Under the pieces are notes generated by a model that ran no database searches, was not told the origin of the DNA, and worked only from the letters and a program-made list of their open reading frames with translations. Below are positions 24,968 through 35,322 of a stretch of DNA of 64,000 bases, piece after piece. The translations under genes and the position numbers were made by a program. The DNA comes from Tetrapyrgos nigripes (Eukaryota > Basidiomycota > Agaricomycetes > Agaricales > Campanellaceae), in NCBI GenBank assembly GCA_013368315.1, contig JAACJM010000029.1, forward strand, positions 248,001 to 312,000, written 5' to 3'. Every line of letters starts with the position of its first letter. Within the stretch, counting starts at the first letter, position 1.

Positions 24968-25610
24968 TCAGCAATGAGCATCTGCTCCCTCTGTGTGGCC
25001 ATGACATGGTAGGGGCAGAGCTGCGGAATCACATCTCATGCACCTCACATACTGGTTGGGTGGGACAGTGTTAATTTCACAAAGAGGTCGAGAGAAATCA
25101 GAGCCAACTGGGGGGGTGGGTCCAGTCTGAGTCATCTCTGGGGCCGAGGTAGAGAGGAAGGCCAAAGAGGGGTGTACCATCAGGGTCATTAGCTGAGAGA
25201 GATATCAGCATTTGAATAAAAATTAATGGTAGAGTACATGTATAGTCATGATCCTTCACAATCTTGTCAGCAAGCAATTTGGAGGGCTTAGTATCTAGGC
25301 ATGAAGAGAGAAGAGAGGAATGACAACCATTCACCCAGAAACTTCTCCTTTTCAGGGCCTTTCATGAGTTGTAGAATTTGCTCAACGTCTCCTACAAGAG
25401 TAAAAAAAGATGTTAGTAAAGCCATCTTGAAAACAATGAGGCTAATGCACCAGTAAAAAACTGAGCAACCACTGGATGGTATTGAGAAAGAATGAATGTT
25501 TCATTCTTGTCCCACCACTCAATAGCTTGCCATTTCCTATCACTGCAAAGAAGGTGCAAGACTTCAGCAGGGGATGGATTGGGAATTGAGGATGGATCAA
25601 GAGTCAACAT
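24968..25610 (-). CDS. Unrecognised small gene, Cys-rich end
   Basis: The minus strand from 25610 reads MLTLDPSSIPNPSPAEVLHL, then LLCSDRKWQAIEWWDKNETF and ILSQYHPVVAQFFTG. After an intron comes DVEQILQLMKGPEKEKFLG, then DTKPSKLLADKIVKDHDYTC, LPLIFIQMLISLS, and DPDGTPLFGLPLYLGPRDDS. The end is VPPNQYVRCMRCDSAALPLP followed by CHGHTEGADAHC. The CxxC and terminal CHGH...HC could bind a metal. Frame continuity across at least three introns favours a real gene of about 190 residues. No family is recognised. It is in the same direction as the gene just downstream and could belong to the same KDZ-associated block. Confidence 0.45.
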
Positions 25611-26619
25611 GGTGGTTTGAGTTGAAAACGCATTGGATTTGTAAACCTGTCATTTAGACTTTTCAAGTCAAAGGTCAGTTTATGGTTGTTGACCTGCTGG
25701 TGGTGGGCAACTGTATTGTAGTGTATAGTTGTACCGTGCAGCTTGTCCTTGATACCAGAACTACATGCCAGCTTTATAAAATCTGTTGGAATTGACTGGT
25801 GAGTCAGTTTTATATGTCCAATGGTCAGGAAAACTTACCAATTCAGAGTGTCGAGATGCCAAAGTACTGGACAACACCTTCACAATGCGCCTGGCTCCAG
25901 ACTCAGCTACCAAAGTTCAACATTGCTCAGGGGACACACACCTTAACCAGCTTCTGACCTGACTTCTTCATGGAATGGTTTGACACCCAAGATGAGTTTC
26001 CTGACCCTGGCTTGATGGCCCCACTGTAGTAGGGATAGGGGGTAGCTCTAGGCTTTAGATGTCATGTGATCATGTAGTATATAGGCTAGTCATATATTGT
26101 AGTGAGGTCTGCAACATGCAACCACCAGGTTTGGCTCCAGGAGGTTGACAGCTGGGCTACAGCCTGCTCCATCTTGGTGACGAGAGCATGATTTGCCACC
26201 TGCAGAAGCCCATCAAACCACATGTCACCCACATTCCCAGTCCACATTCCCAGTTCCCAGTTCCCTTATACGTTCGTAGTGCCAGTTTCCAGATCCTGAA
26301 CCCACCCACATATTCAGCTGTCTGCTATACACCCTGGTGTTATACTGCAGTCAATTCTTTAGCAATTCTCGCTCTCCAAGCCCTACTACAAGAAATAGCT
26401 CAGCTACACTAACTGGTCCTGACTTTGACTTGTGGTTTACCCCAGTCACCTGGAGAGAATCCCAGCCAATCATATCATCCTCCTCCAAATCATCTGTGTT
26501 ATCGCCATCAGAAAGCTCCACTGCAGGATCAGAAAGAAGCGTACACAACTCATGTTGAACAACAAAAGGCAGTAAATTAGGTTCTCATTGTTTAAAAGAG
26601 TCAATTTGGTCACCTATGC
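25611..26619. other. Intergenic, no gene recognised
   Basis: AT-rich, with short frames only. The last part (26440-26600) may contain an upstream exon of the disrupted gene that follows, but no splice pattern could be fixed. Confidence 0.35.
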
Positions 26620-28160
26620 TCAGCAACTAGAGGGGTGGCTGCAGAACAACACCACCAAAAGCAAGAAAATTGCCTTGGTCTCCACCTCTGCCATTGAACA
26701 AGTTGTAGCCCCTCCCCAAGCCAAGACAAAAAGGGTGGAAATTGGTCCTGTATGGCATTGCAAGATTATCAGCACAACAATTACAAAGTGGATAAGGAGC
26801 TTCAGGATATTCACAAGAAGAGCGCTGATAGGAAGGTTCCAAAGGGAGCTCATCTTTCTTTAGGTGCCAAGTTCACAAAGGAGGCTTGGGAGAACCTGAG
26901 TGAGGAGAGGAAGGAGCTGGAGCTCAAATTTGAAGTCCAGTCTGGACTTGAAAAAGAAGTCTGGATGGACAAAAGTGAGTATTTTTCTCCAGTTCATTAC
27001 CCAATGACCAGACTTATCTTGGGCCACCAGGATCATTGAGAACTTCCCTGCCTATATGGCCAGCATTTGTAATTGCCTCCATGGGACCACGAATTGGGCT
27101 GTGAGTATGCTGATTGGAGGATGGGACGAAGGAAGCCAAAGTATACAGACATATGTGTAAGTGACCAATTGAGATATGCTCAAATGATCTGTACTACTCA
27201 ATTGGTCAGTTATCATGCAGGGAAAAACATGCTTGACTTACCCGGTAACAAGGCATACACTGGCTATGATGAAAATGTCACAGAAAGCTATGAACAATTT
27301 GTCCTTGATTATATCAAGGGCAGGAGAGTGAAGATGCTGGACACTGACCCCCCTGTGGGCCCTAAAAAGACCAACATCCTATCACTGGGTGCAAACACTT
27401 GTAATTCCTTGGATATACCAAGGAATTACATAAGACTTACACTGGTACATTCAATATGTAAGTCCACTTGACTTACTGAAGTATTACCAGGGATCACTGT
27501 GAGACTTCATGCCTTACAATGGTCATATATAATTGTTTCATTTTTTTTGGTCTCTGGTAATACTTCAGTAAGTCAAGTAGACTTACATATTGAGTGTACC
27601 AGTGTAAGTCTTATGTAATTCCTCTGTATATCCAAGGAATTACAAATGTTTGCATCCAGTGTATCTGACTCTATCAGCACAGCATTGTCATTGAAAACTG
27701 CTTCGAAGGATAATACCCCCCATGCCATTCATCCAGTTGTCAACAATATGTCACTTCCCCAGGGCAGTAACACGGCCACTAGCCTGCATATTGACACCAT
27801 ACCGCTTTTCCCCAACACCTGATCCTTACTTCCCTCTGGACCCTCAGCTCAGTGGGTCAGCTATAAAGACTGAGGTTCAGGATGTCATCCAACCAATGTT
27901 TTGGGATCTGGGATCAAGAGCCTCATCCAGGTAGTCTTGGGCCATCAGAAGCGATGCCTGCCTTCACTAACATTGCAGATTCTGTCATGGGAGGCAAGGA
28001 GAGTAAGAAGGCTCCAGGTAAACAGGTACTGAGGGGTGCTAGGCTGAAAGGCACTGCATCGAGATGTGGACAGAAGGAAAAGATGCTGATGGATATGACG
28101 ATTGGGGGGAATGGTGGAAAGTGTAAACGTGGGGGAGGTGGAGATGGGGTCCAAAGCTGA
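26620..28160 (+). pseudogene. Disrupted gene of an unnamed agaricomycete family
   Basis: Coding pieces in order are QLEGWLQNNTTKSKKIALVS; DKELQDIHKKSADRKVPKGA followed by HLSLGAKFTKEAWENLSEER; ASICNCLHGTTNWAVSMLIGG; LVSYHAGKNMLDLPGNKAYT followed by GYDENVTESYEQFVLDYIKG; then TNILS | DSISTALSLKTASKDNTP; and a basic Gly/Lys-rich tail ending GGGDGVQS. The block TTNWA...LIGGWDEGS, then SYHAGK and a final Y-x-x-F-x-x-DYI helix, recalls a recurrent uncharacterised agaricomycete protein family. A 279-bp MITE (27383-27661) splits the frame, which reads straight through if the MITE and one TAT are ignored. A further frameshift occurs near 27820. The gene is dead, and its function is unknown. Confidence 0.6.
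27383..27661. mobile_element. Palindromic MITE, CACTG ends, TAT target duplication
   Basis: The ends are CACTGGGTGCAAACACTTGT and the inverse of CACTGGATGCAAACATTTGT. The two halves are imperfect inverted repeats over about 130 bp each, around a short centre. It is flanked by TAT at 27380-27382 and 27662-27664. CACTG termini with a 3-bp duplication fit the CACTA/EnSpm-Plavaka superfamily. Its terminal ~170 bp resemble the ends of the 4.8-kb element at 56444-61219, so both are probably mobilised by one transposase. It has no coding capacity. Confidence 0.9.
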
Positions 28161-28744
28161 AGAAGCATAAGGACGTGGATGCCCCAGCAATTTTACCCAA
28201 GAGGACCATCTCAAAACCCAACTGCTACATCGAGACTTGCTGAGAAGCTTGTCATTTCATATATTCTTGCAAAGTGCATTGCATCTCAAAGTAATATATT
28301 CTTGAGGCATATGCCATATCAAAGTACATTCATAGACTGGGTACTATCTACAGAGGAAAGATATGAGCACTGCGGGAGTAAAGGGATGAAGCAGGCACAC
28401 ACCTAATGTAATCTAGGGTCCTGTCCTATTCCTATTGTATATGATATCCTCTCCTCTATTCATTTATGAACTCACAGAGATTACTCTTCAAAGACTTGTA
28501 TTCATCATTCCCCAGTGGTCATTCCTCATACTTGTCCTCTAGTCCTATTACTTTCCATTTTGTGGCCTTTTGGTCCAGTTGGAAGTTTGGTCTCATCCCC
28601 TTACAGTTTGATTCGGCTTCCAAACCAACTGGAGTGCTTTTCTTCCTTCAGTGCTCCCTCAGCCCTCGTTCCTTTGGTGCTGCAAAAACCCCCTGATCAC
28701 TCTACTCCTTTCTGAGTGTTCTTCCTCTTGTGCTAGTACCCCGT
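28161..28744. other. Transposon-derived flank of the palindrome
   Basis: No gene. From about 28440 the sequence repeats pieces found inside the inverted arms and at 30660-30720, including the TCCCCAGTGGTCATT(C/A)CTCA block (three further copies near 29380 and 31080). It is scrambled repeat material. Confidence 0.5.
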
Positions 28745-29498
28745 TCCTTCTAGTGCTCCCTCCCCTTTCACTTTCTTCTCGCATCACTCGGGATTCTTCG
28801 CCAACTGATAGGTGCATTCGGACTTTCCATTTTCAGACTGTTTAGCGCTTCGCCTTCTCACCTGTCAACACGTCGTTCTTTTCTTCTTCACCATCACTAT
28901 CAACGCTCGACTGTCTTCTGTCGCATCAGTTGCCACCAGTCATCAAAGAAGCTCCACCGACTTCCACTCACCTTCTCTTCACACTTTTCCTATTCTCTCT
29001 TTTTGGCAGATTTCCCAATTTTTGGCCTTGCTTAGCCCCTATCTCCTTTCTCCCTTCCACCTCACTTTCGTTCAGTTTTCTGGCCTTTAGCACGTAACCC
29101 TCATCAACTCAGAGGTATGTGAATTGTGTTGAATCACTGCTGATCTCTCTATCTTCCTGGAACATCACCTCATTCACTGGCATCGACTCTTGTTCATCCC
29201 CAATCAATTTTCATTCCCACCCTCGCTGTTTGCTTGTACCTGCCCTCCCTCACAAGCTCAACTCCGGGTTCACAAGACTGGGGTCTTAGTCTCATGAAAT
29301 TCACTCTTAAATGGCCATGAATTTGATTCAGGAAAAAGGGAAGATAATAGGACTAGAGGACAAGTATGAGTAATGACCACTGGGGAATGACAAATACAAG
29401 TCTTCAAAGAGTAATCTCTGTGAGTTCCATTACTCTTATCATCAGGATGAATGCCTAGCTTTGAGGAAATGAGAACTATGTATGATATCCTCTCCTCT

Positions 29499-29668
29499 GC
29501 AAGGGAAATCTGGGCCATCACTGTGCGTGGCACGATGATGAGGCCCAAAATAAGAGAACGGCATATTGGCACCATATGGAATTTGCCGATTGAATGGAGG
29601 AGCTATCGAGCATAGGCACACACTGGAATGTCAGGTTATAAGAACGAGTCCCTTAGAAGGGCCTCGTA
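29499..29668. mobile_element. 170-bp insertion in one palindrome arm
   Basis: The right arm reads TATCCTCTCCTCT directly joined to ATTCATTTATTC, whereas the left arm has 170 bp between these words. No target duplication is visible, and the insert ends GGGCCTCGTA, the dispersed motif seen elsewhere in the window. It could be a short non-autonomous element, or else the right arm has a precise deletion. Confidence 0.6.
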
Positions 29669-30447
29669 ATTCATTTATTCTTTCATGATTCCAATTTTTT
29701 ACCTCCTCTCCATACCTTCACTTCCTACTCATCATCTTTCCACTCTTTATCTTGTTCTATTGCTTCTATTTTCATACGCGATATCTTCACGTTTGATGCC
29801 TTTGTCTTTATCTTTTTGCCTTTCATCTTCATTTTTTGCTCTCACCCTTCATACATCTTTGCACTGCACCTTCTTATGACATCTCTCCTCCTTTGCACTC
29901 TCACTTGGCAGACTTTCCATTTTGTGGCCCTGTCTTCTACTTTTCCACACCTCACACCCATTTTATTCATGATCTGTGGATCATACTTTGCATTTGCTTT
30001 CTGTCAGTGCATGTTAGGCTTTGGTCTACACTTGTAGTTTACTGATACCTCCTCCATGTTGGATTAGGCTTTGGTCTAGTCGCATCATTCACCATTCTTG
30101 ACTCCTTACAGAGTATCTTTGCATTTGGTCTTCATCTGTGCATTCCTCCGTACTTAACTTCACTTTTCTAGAACCTTTGCCTTCCTTTGGTTCATCTCCT
30201 TGCACTCATGTTTTCACCTTTACCTTTTGCTTTCCTTCGTTTGCCTTTAATCTATAAGTGTAATCATCAGCGCTTCCTCCTCCATCTATGCTTTACTATG
30301 CCAATACTTATGCCCATCTAGGCCTCCTTTTCTTTCTTTGCTCATCATTCTTTCTCCACTCCCTCCACCTTCTTTACCTTTGCCACACTACTATTCACAT
30401 TCCTTCTTAAACTGTACATCTTCAACTTTGAAAAAAGGGAAGATAAT

Positions 30448-30672
30448 GAAACAGTTCGATCCTTGATCTCAGCCATTAGTCACTGTTCTGCCAAGTTTCA
30501 TGGTTCTGACAAGTATCATTTTGTTACATGTTTTACTCATTGGATATTCCTATTTAGTACTTATATGCTGTATTTCGTTGTAGATTGGTTAGCTGAATCA
30601 ACTCGAATATCACTGCTCATAGTCTTGTCTTAAGGTGCCTGGCTATATTTTCTTCTCTTAGCCTGGTCCCTT
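30448..30672 (+). repeat. Spacer segment repeated in inverse at 31757-32450
   Basis: GCTCATAGTCTTGTCTTAAGG and its flanks (30572-30672) recur as reverse complement at 31757-31860. The ACATGTTTTACTCATTGGAT segment (30448-30560) recurs as reverse complement at about 32320-32450. In the second location the two blocks are separated by about 460 bp of other repeat sequence, including two hairpin motifs, showing nested insertion. Confidence 0.75.
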
Positions 30673-31860
30673 TAAGGGGATAATACCAAACCTCCAACTG
30701 GACCAAAAGGCCACAAAATGGAAAGTCTGTCAAGTGAGAGTGCAAAGGAGGAGAGATGTCATAAGAAGGTGCAGTGCAAAGATGTATGAAGGGTGAGAGC
30801 AAAGAATGAAGATGAAAGGCAAAAAGATAAAGACAAAGGCATCAAACGCCAAGATATCATGTATGAAAATAGAAGCAATAGAACAATATAAAGAGTGGAA
30901 AGATGACAAGTAGGAAGTGAAGGTATGGAGAGGAGGTAAAAAATTGGAATCATGAAAGAATAAATGAATAGAGGAGAGGATATCATACATAGTTTTCGTT
31001 TCCTCAAAGCTAGGCATTCATCCTGATGATAAGAGTAATGGAACTCACAGAGATTACTCTTCAAGTATTTGTCATTCCCCAGTGGTCATTACTCATACTT
31101 GTCCTCTAGTCCTATTATCTTCCCTTTTTCCTGAATCAAATTCACGGCCATTTAAGAGTGAATTTGATGAGACTAAGACCCCAGTTTTGTGAATTTGGAG
31201 TTGAGCTTGTGAGGGAGGGCAGGTACGAGCAAACAGCGAGAGGGTGGGAATGAAAATTGATTGGGGATGAACAAGAGTCGATGCCAGTGAATGAGGTGAT
31301 GTTCCAGGAAGATAGAGAGATTGGTGGTGATTCAACACAATTCACATACCTCTGAGTTGATGAGGGTTACGTGCTAAAGGCCAGAAAACTGAACGAAAGT
31401 GAGGTGGAAGGGAGAAAGGAGATAGGGGCTAAGCAAGGCCAAAAATTGGGAAATCTGCCAAAAAGAGAGAATAGGAAAAGTGTGAAGAGAAGGTGAGTGG
31501 AAGTCGGTGGAGCTTCTTTGATGACTGGTGGCAACTGATGCGATGGAAGACAGTCGAGCGTTGATAGTGATGGTGAAGAAGAAAAGAACGACATGTTGAC
31601 AGGTGAGAAGGCGAAGCGCTAAACAGTCTGAAAATGGAAAGTCCGAATGCACCTATCAGTTGGCGAAGAATCCCGAGTGATGCGAGAAGAAAGTGAAAGG
31701 GGAGGGAGCACTAGAAGGAAGAAAAGCACTCCGGTTGGTTTGGAAGCTGAATCAAACTGTAAGGGACCAGGCTAAGAGAATAAAATATAGCCAGGCGCCT
31801 TAAGACAAGACTATGAGCAGTAATGTTCAAGTTGATTCAGCTAACCAATCTACAACGAAA

Positions 31861-32142
31861 TTACGAGGCCCTTTAGGGTCTCGTTCTTATAACCTGACGC
31901 TCCTGCATGTGGCTATGCTCAATGTGTCTCCTATTCATTCAGCAAGCTCCGGTCATGCTGGTATGCCATTTCTTCATTACTGGTGCCATTTCATCACTGG
32001 TCACCAGCTGTTGCCGCAAAAACGTGTGGTCTGCAATGCCCATTTGACGTCCATCATCCTGTACACTTGCTCATTGCTGCTCACCATCCATGAGGGTTAC
32101 AGTGTTATGAGGTCCTTTAGGGACTTGTTCTGATAACCTGAG
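31861..32142 (+). repeat. Two copies of a hairpin terminal motif
   Basis: TTACGAGGCCCTTTAGGGTC followed by TCGTTCTTATAACC at 31861, and a diverged copy TTATGAGGTCCTTTAGGGAC at 32105. ACGAGGCCCT-TT-AGGGTCTCGT folds into a 10-bp hairpin. The same motif appears on the minus strand at 29629-29669, and shorter versions are at 22418, 62651 and 62971 (minus). It looks like the terminus of one or more small transposons. Confidence 0.65.
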
Positions 32143-32450
32143 GCTTCCGTGCATGGCTATGCAAGTTAGATATACGATTTTCTCGAGATTTTCTTACTAA
32201 TTTCCAACTTGGAATCCAGAACCGAACAGTTGACAGTGCTCATTTAGCACTTGCCAATTACTTCCTTTCCTTTGGGCCTCGTCATTGCCACACGCAGTGG
32301 TGACCCACATCTCCTTCATACAGCATATAAGTACTAAATAGGAATATCCAATGAGTAAAACATGTAACAAAATGATACTTGTAAGAACCATGAAACTTGG
32401 TGGAACAGCGAGATACGAGATCATAGTGACTAATGGCTGGGATCGAGGAT

Positions 32451-33100
32451 CGAACCGTTACACTCCGTGACCACGAACATCCGGAAAAATTCGTGAGTTT
32501 TTTGAGATGCGTGATGCGTGATTTGCGAATGGAACGAAATAGTACAGTAGAGGGAAGATTGGTGCAGAGTGGAGGAGGTATGTATGACAGTCGTTCCATC
32601 ATGAAGCAAGAAAGTTGGTGGAGGTTTAGTCTTATGGTTATCTCTTAGAGCGGGCCTTGAAAAAAATTTCGACCCGATAATATGACAATTGGAGCCACCA
32701 TTTTTTCAAGCTACACTAAACCTACCCTCAAGTTACTCAAGTTACCTCAAGCTACCCTCAAGCGGCCCTCAAGGTTGCTCCAGCTACTCTTGAGCCATCT
32801 CAAAATGATGCAAAAGCTACATCTATGCCCATGAATTGCCTTTGATGTCCTAATCTCTTTTGAAAATTTCTAAACTATTTTTTGGCTTGTAAAACCACTG
32901 TTATTGGCTGTGAATATTAAAAACTCATTAATATGGATCTGCCTGTTCTTTCTGGGTTACCATATTCACAAGGCAAGCTATCTAACACAGATGAAAAAAT
33001 CTAGGAAAAAGTGAGCTGTCTATCTCTGCAATTTTAAAGTTTACGTACTCAACACAGTAAAGGCTAAATGAAAGGGATGTGGGCCAACGCTGCGCGTGGC
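32451..33100. other. Non-coding, repeat-rich
   Basis: Short frames only. It includes imperfect repeats of CTACCCTCAAG/GTTACCTCAAG around 32715-32800. No gene was recognised. Confidence 0.4.
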
Positions 33101-33355
33101 AAGTACGAGGCCACAGGTTTTCTCTTTACTGGAGTGGGAAGAAGCTAGATGAGGTGCAGAGGCCCAAAACTGGATGATAAGCAAATATGTGAACTATTGA
33201 GGAAAAGAGAGGAAAAAAGAAAAGAAAGCAAGCGACGAAGAAGAAGACGAGAGAGAGAGAGAGAGAAGAGAGGGAAAAAGAAAAGAAAGCAAGTGATGAA
33301 GAAGAAGACGAGAGAGAGAGAGAGAAAGATAACGAAAAATGAAAGAGAGCAAAAG

Positions 33356-34480
33356 CAGTGTTCTACTTAAGGTCTTAAGCCTTAAGTACTTCAAGGGCTT
33401 AATATGCTTAAATTTAAGGGTTATGATATCGAGAGGAGAATTTTAAGGCCTAAGGGCGGGATTTAAGGCTTAAGCTCGGCTAAGTAAATTCCGTGAGAAA
33501 TATAATTTTTATTCGCGCTCGGAGTCACTGGGGCCAACGACGGGTCCATTCAAAGAATTTCTGTCATCAAAGGATGGTTTCGAGGGAACCATGGTACGCT
33601 CTTTATTTTTGACTAACTATTTAAATTCTAATGAAACGAAGGGTCGAGATCCTGTTGCCACATGGAAAGCATTGTATGGCTCTGCGGAGATTCGTGTATT
33701 GGCACTGTTTGCTGTCAAGTAATTCAAGATTGTTGTGAATCAGGTGGGGTGCGAATGTCTGCTCTCAAGCACCAAGTTCATCCAATCCTCCCGGCGGAAT
33801 CATTTGGGTCTGAAAAGGGTACAAAAGCTGCATACAGTGAGTGTTCTAATTTATGTCCTTGCTCGTATCTTACTCACCCATTCCCTTAGGCTGGAGCTGA
33901 TACGCATGGTTAATCAAGCAAAAGGTTTAATCAAATCATGAGGAACCATAAGCAAGAGTCTGTGGATAAGCTTTTGAGTGTTCCGCACTATCGAGATCTC
34001 CTTGAAGATATTAATGACGAAGGTGAGACCGAACGTGGGAGGGCACTTGTTCTACAGCTTCCGGATGGCATACAGAAATGGCAAAGTGGATAGGTGAGGT
34101 TCGTCAAGCAAAGAACGATAAACAAAACAAGGATATTGTGTACCTGAATTTTTTCACACTACAAACTCTATTTGGTGGTCTTCCAAAGCAGGCGCGCGTT
34201 ACTTGTGGTCAGATTGATGAGGAGGCTATACTTATGGAGGCCCTTGCAGGTGCTGAAGAGGACGAAATTCCTGATGACGGAGCTATTGAGATACCTTCTG
34301 ATGAAGAATACATAGGCTAGCTACATTTATCTTACACAGAAATCCGTGTCATCCCTCAGAAAAATTTTTGCTCCTTTTCGGAATTTAAGCCTTAAATCAA
34401 ACCCTTGAATCAACCCTTAAACCTTAAATAACCCTTAAAGAATTGATGGACCCAATTTAAGGCCTTAAAGTGAAACACTG
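33356..34480 (+). mobile_element. Non-autonomous hAT element, 8-bp target duplication
   Basis: The ends are CAGTGTTCTACTTAAGG and, inverted, CAGTGTTTCACTTTAAGG. A perfect 8-bp direct repeat AGCAAAAG flanks it (33348-33355 and 34481-34488). CAGTG termini and 8-bp duplications are diagnostic of hAT elements. Subterminal regions are packed with TTAAGG/CCTTAA words, probable transposase-binding sites. At 1,125 bp it keeps only the 3' end of the transposase gene. Confidence 0.92.
33690..34320 (+). pseudogene. hAT transposase C-terminal (dimerisation) fragment
   Basis: After an intron-like AG the sequence reads NQVGCECLLSSTKFIQSSRR and NHLGLKRVQKLHTVSVLIY, then SVDKLLSVPHYRDLLEDIND, ETERGRALVLQ, WHTEMAKWIGEVRQAKNDKQ, TLQTLFGGLPKQ and EEDEIPDDGAIEIPSDEEYI, with a stop at 34318. 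This is the C-terminus of fungal hAT transposases: a hAT dimerisation segment (NQ-x-GCER-x-FS-x-x-K...RNRLGL) followed by the acidic IPDDGAIEIP tail typical of basidiomycete copies. The BED finger and catalytic core are deleted, so it cannot move itself. Confidence 0.85.
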
Positions 34481-35322
34481 AGCAAAAGAGAAAGGAAAAC
34501 AATAAAAGAAGAACAAGACAAAGAAAAAAGACAACTAATCATCTTGCAGCGTCGTTCAAGAGAATTTCGGGACGAAGAGTATAGGGGAATCACGGGGAGC
34601 CCTGAAACAGCGACTCCCCTGGGTATAATTGCACGGAGGAAACGAGACGAGGCTCAGCAGCGCGTACATACAGTAAATACTGAAATAATCTAAATGGGAG
34701 AGGCAGGAGGGTAATTCGAGAAATAACTAGTACTGTGAGAATCATGAATGAGAGTAACAAGACAAAGAGAATGTACTGCGTACCCGAGAGACTCGTGAAT
34801 GAGAGTGAAAAGATGAAGAATGAATGGAACAAGTCTCTCAGGGTATAAGTATGGAATTACATGAAACACAAAATAGAAACAGAGAATAGAAACATGCATG
34901 GAGATAGATTGAGAAAATGAGAGGGGGAAATTGAAACAAGAGGAAAAACGCAAAGACAAAAGAAACGAAACACAAATGCATGGGGGTAAGCACTGGACAG
35001 CCCTGGGGTCCTGCGCGAAGTAAATAATAGGGATGGATGAAATCCAGAGTGGCACTTACAGCGATGATTAGATTTTTATAAAGCAGCTTTAAAATACTAC
35101 GAAATGAAAGATCAAAATTGGAAACTTCTGTTACCGGTCGCAAAGATATTGAGACAATGTCATTGTTTGGTCATGTTTAAGAAATGCAGGGGCTGCGGAT
35201 ATGGGCAAGGACTCGGAGGAAACCGGAAACAACAGCACGGGAGGAGACGGGATGAACATGCACCGCCACACGCGGAAACGGAGTGTAAAGAACTCAGCCT
35301 CATTTCATTCGGCCTCGTAACC

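Larger units (their letters stand above)
28745..31720. repeat. Large palindrome: two 1.0-kb inverted arms
   Basis: The left arm (28745-29929) is the reverse complement of the right arm (30709-31720) at high identity. Without a 170-bp insertion in the left arm (29499-29668) the arms are 1,015 and 1,012 bp, with a ~780-bp spacer. Landmarks include TAGGTGCATTCGGACTTTCC at 28810 opposite the same motif at 31652, and GCACTCTCACTTGGCAGACT at 29894 opposite 30744. Open frames inside (about 60-100 residues, Phe/Ser/Leu-rich) occur identically in both arms and look non-coding. No transposase domain was recognised. Confidence 0.85.
33101..35322 (+). repeat. Dispersed repeat, copy A (with hAT insertion)
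   Basis: Purine-rich GAGAGA/GAAAAGAAAG tract followed, after the hAT element, by TTACCGGTCGCAAAGATATT, then the AACAACAGCACGGGAGGAG-AC segment and the end AGTGTAAAGAACTCAGCCTC with CATTTCATTCGGCCTCGTAA. The same order occurs at 43223-44231 (copy B) and inverted at 55333-56421 (copy C). It begins TACGAGGCC and ends GGCCTCGTA, a possible short inverted repeat. There is no coding capacity. Confidence 0.7.

Noticed and set aside
27389..27661. CRISPR-like or attenuator hairpin interpretation of the palindrome
   Set aside because: CACTG ends, the 3-bp duplication and interruption of a reading frame identify it as a MITE.
28812..29090. 92-residue ORF duplicated at 31374-31652 as a conserved gene
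   Set aside because: Identity comes from the inverted repeat at the DNA level. The protein is low-complexity and has no recognised domain.
32433..32470. tRNA-like B-box word (GGTTCGATC on the minus strand) near GATCGAACC
   Set aside because: No matching A box, acceptor stem or anticodon arm could be folded around it. It may be a SINE remnant at best.
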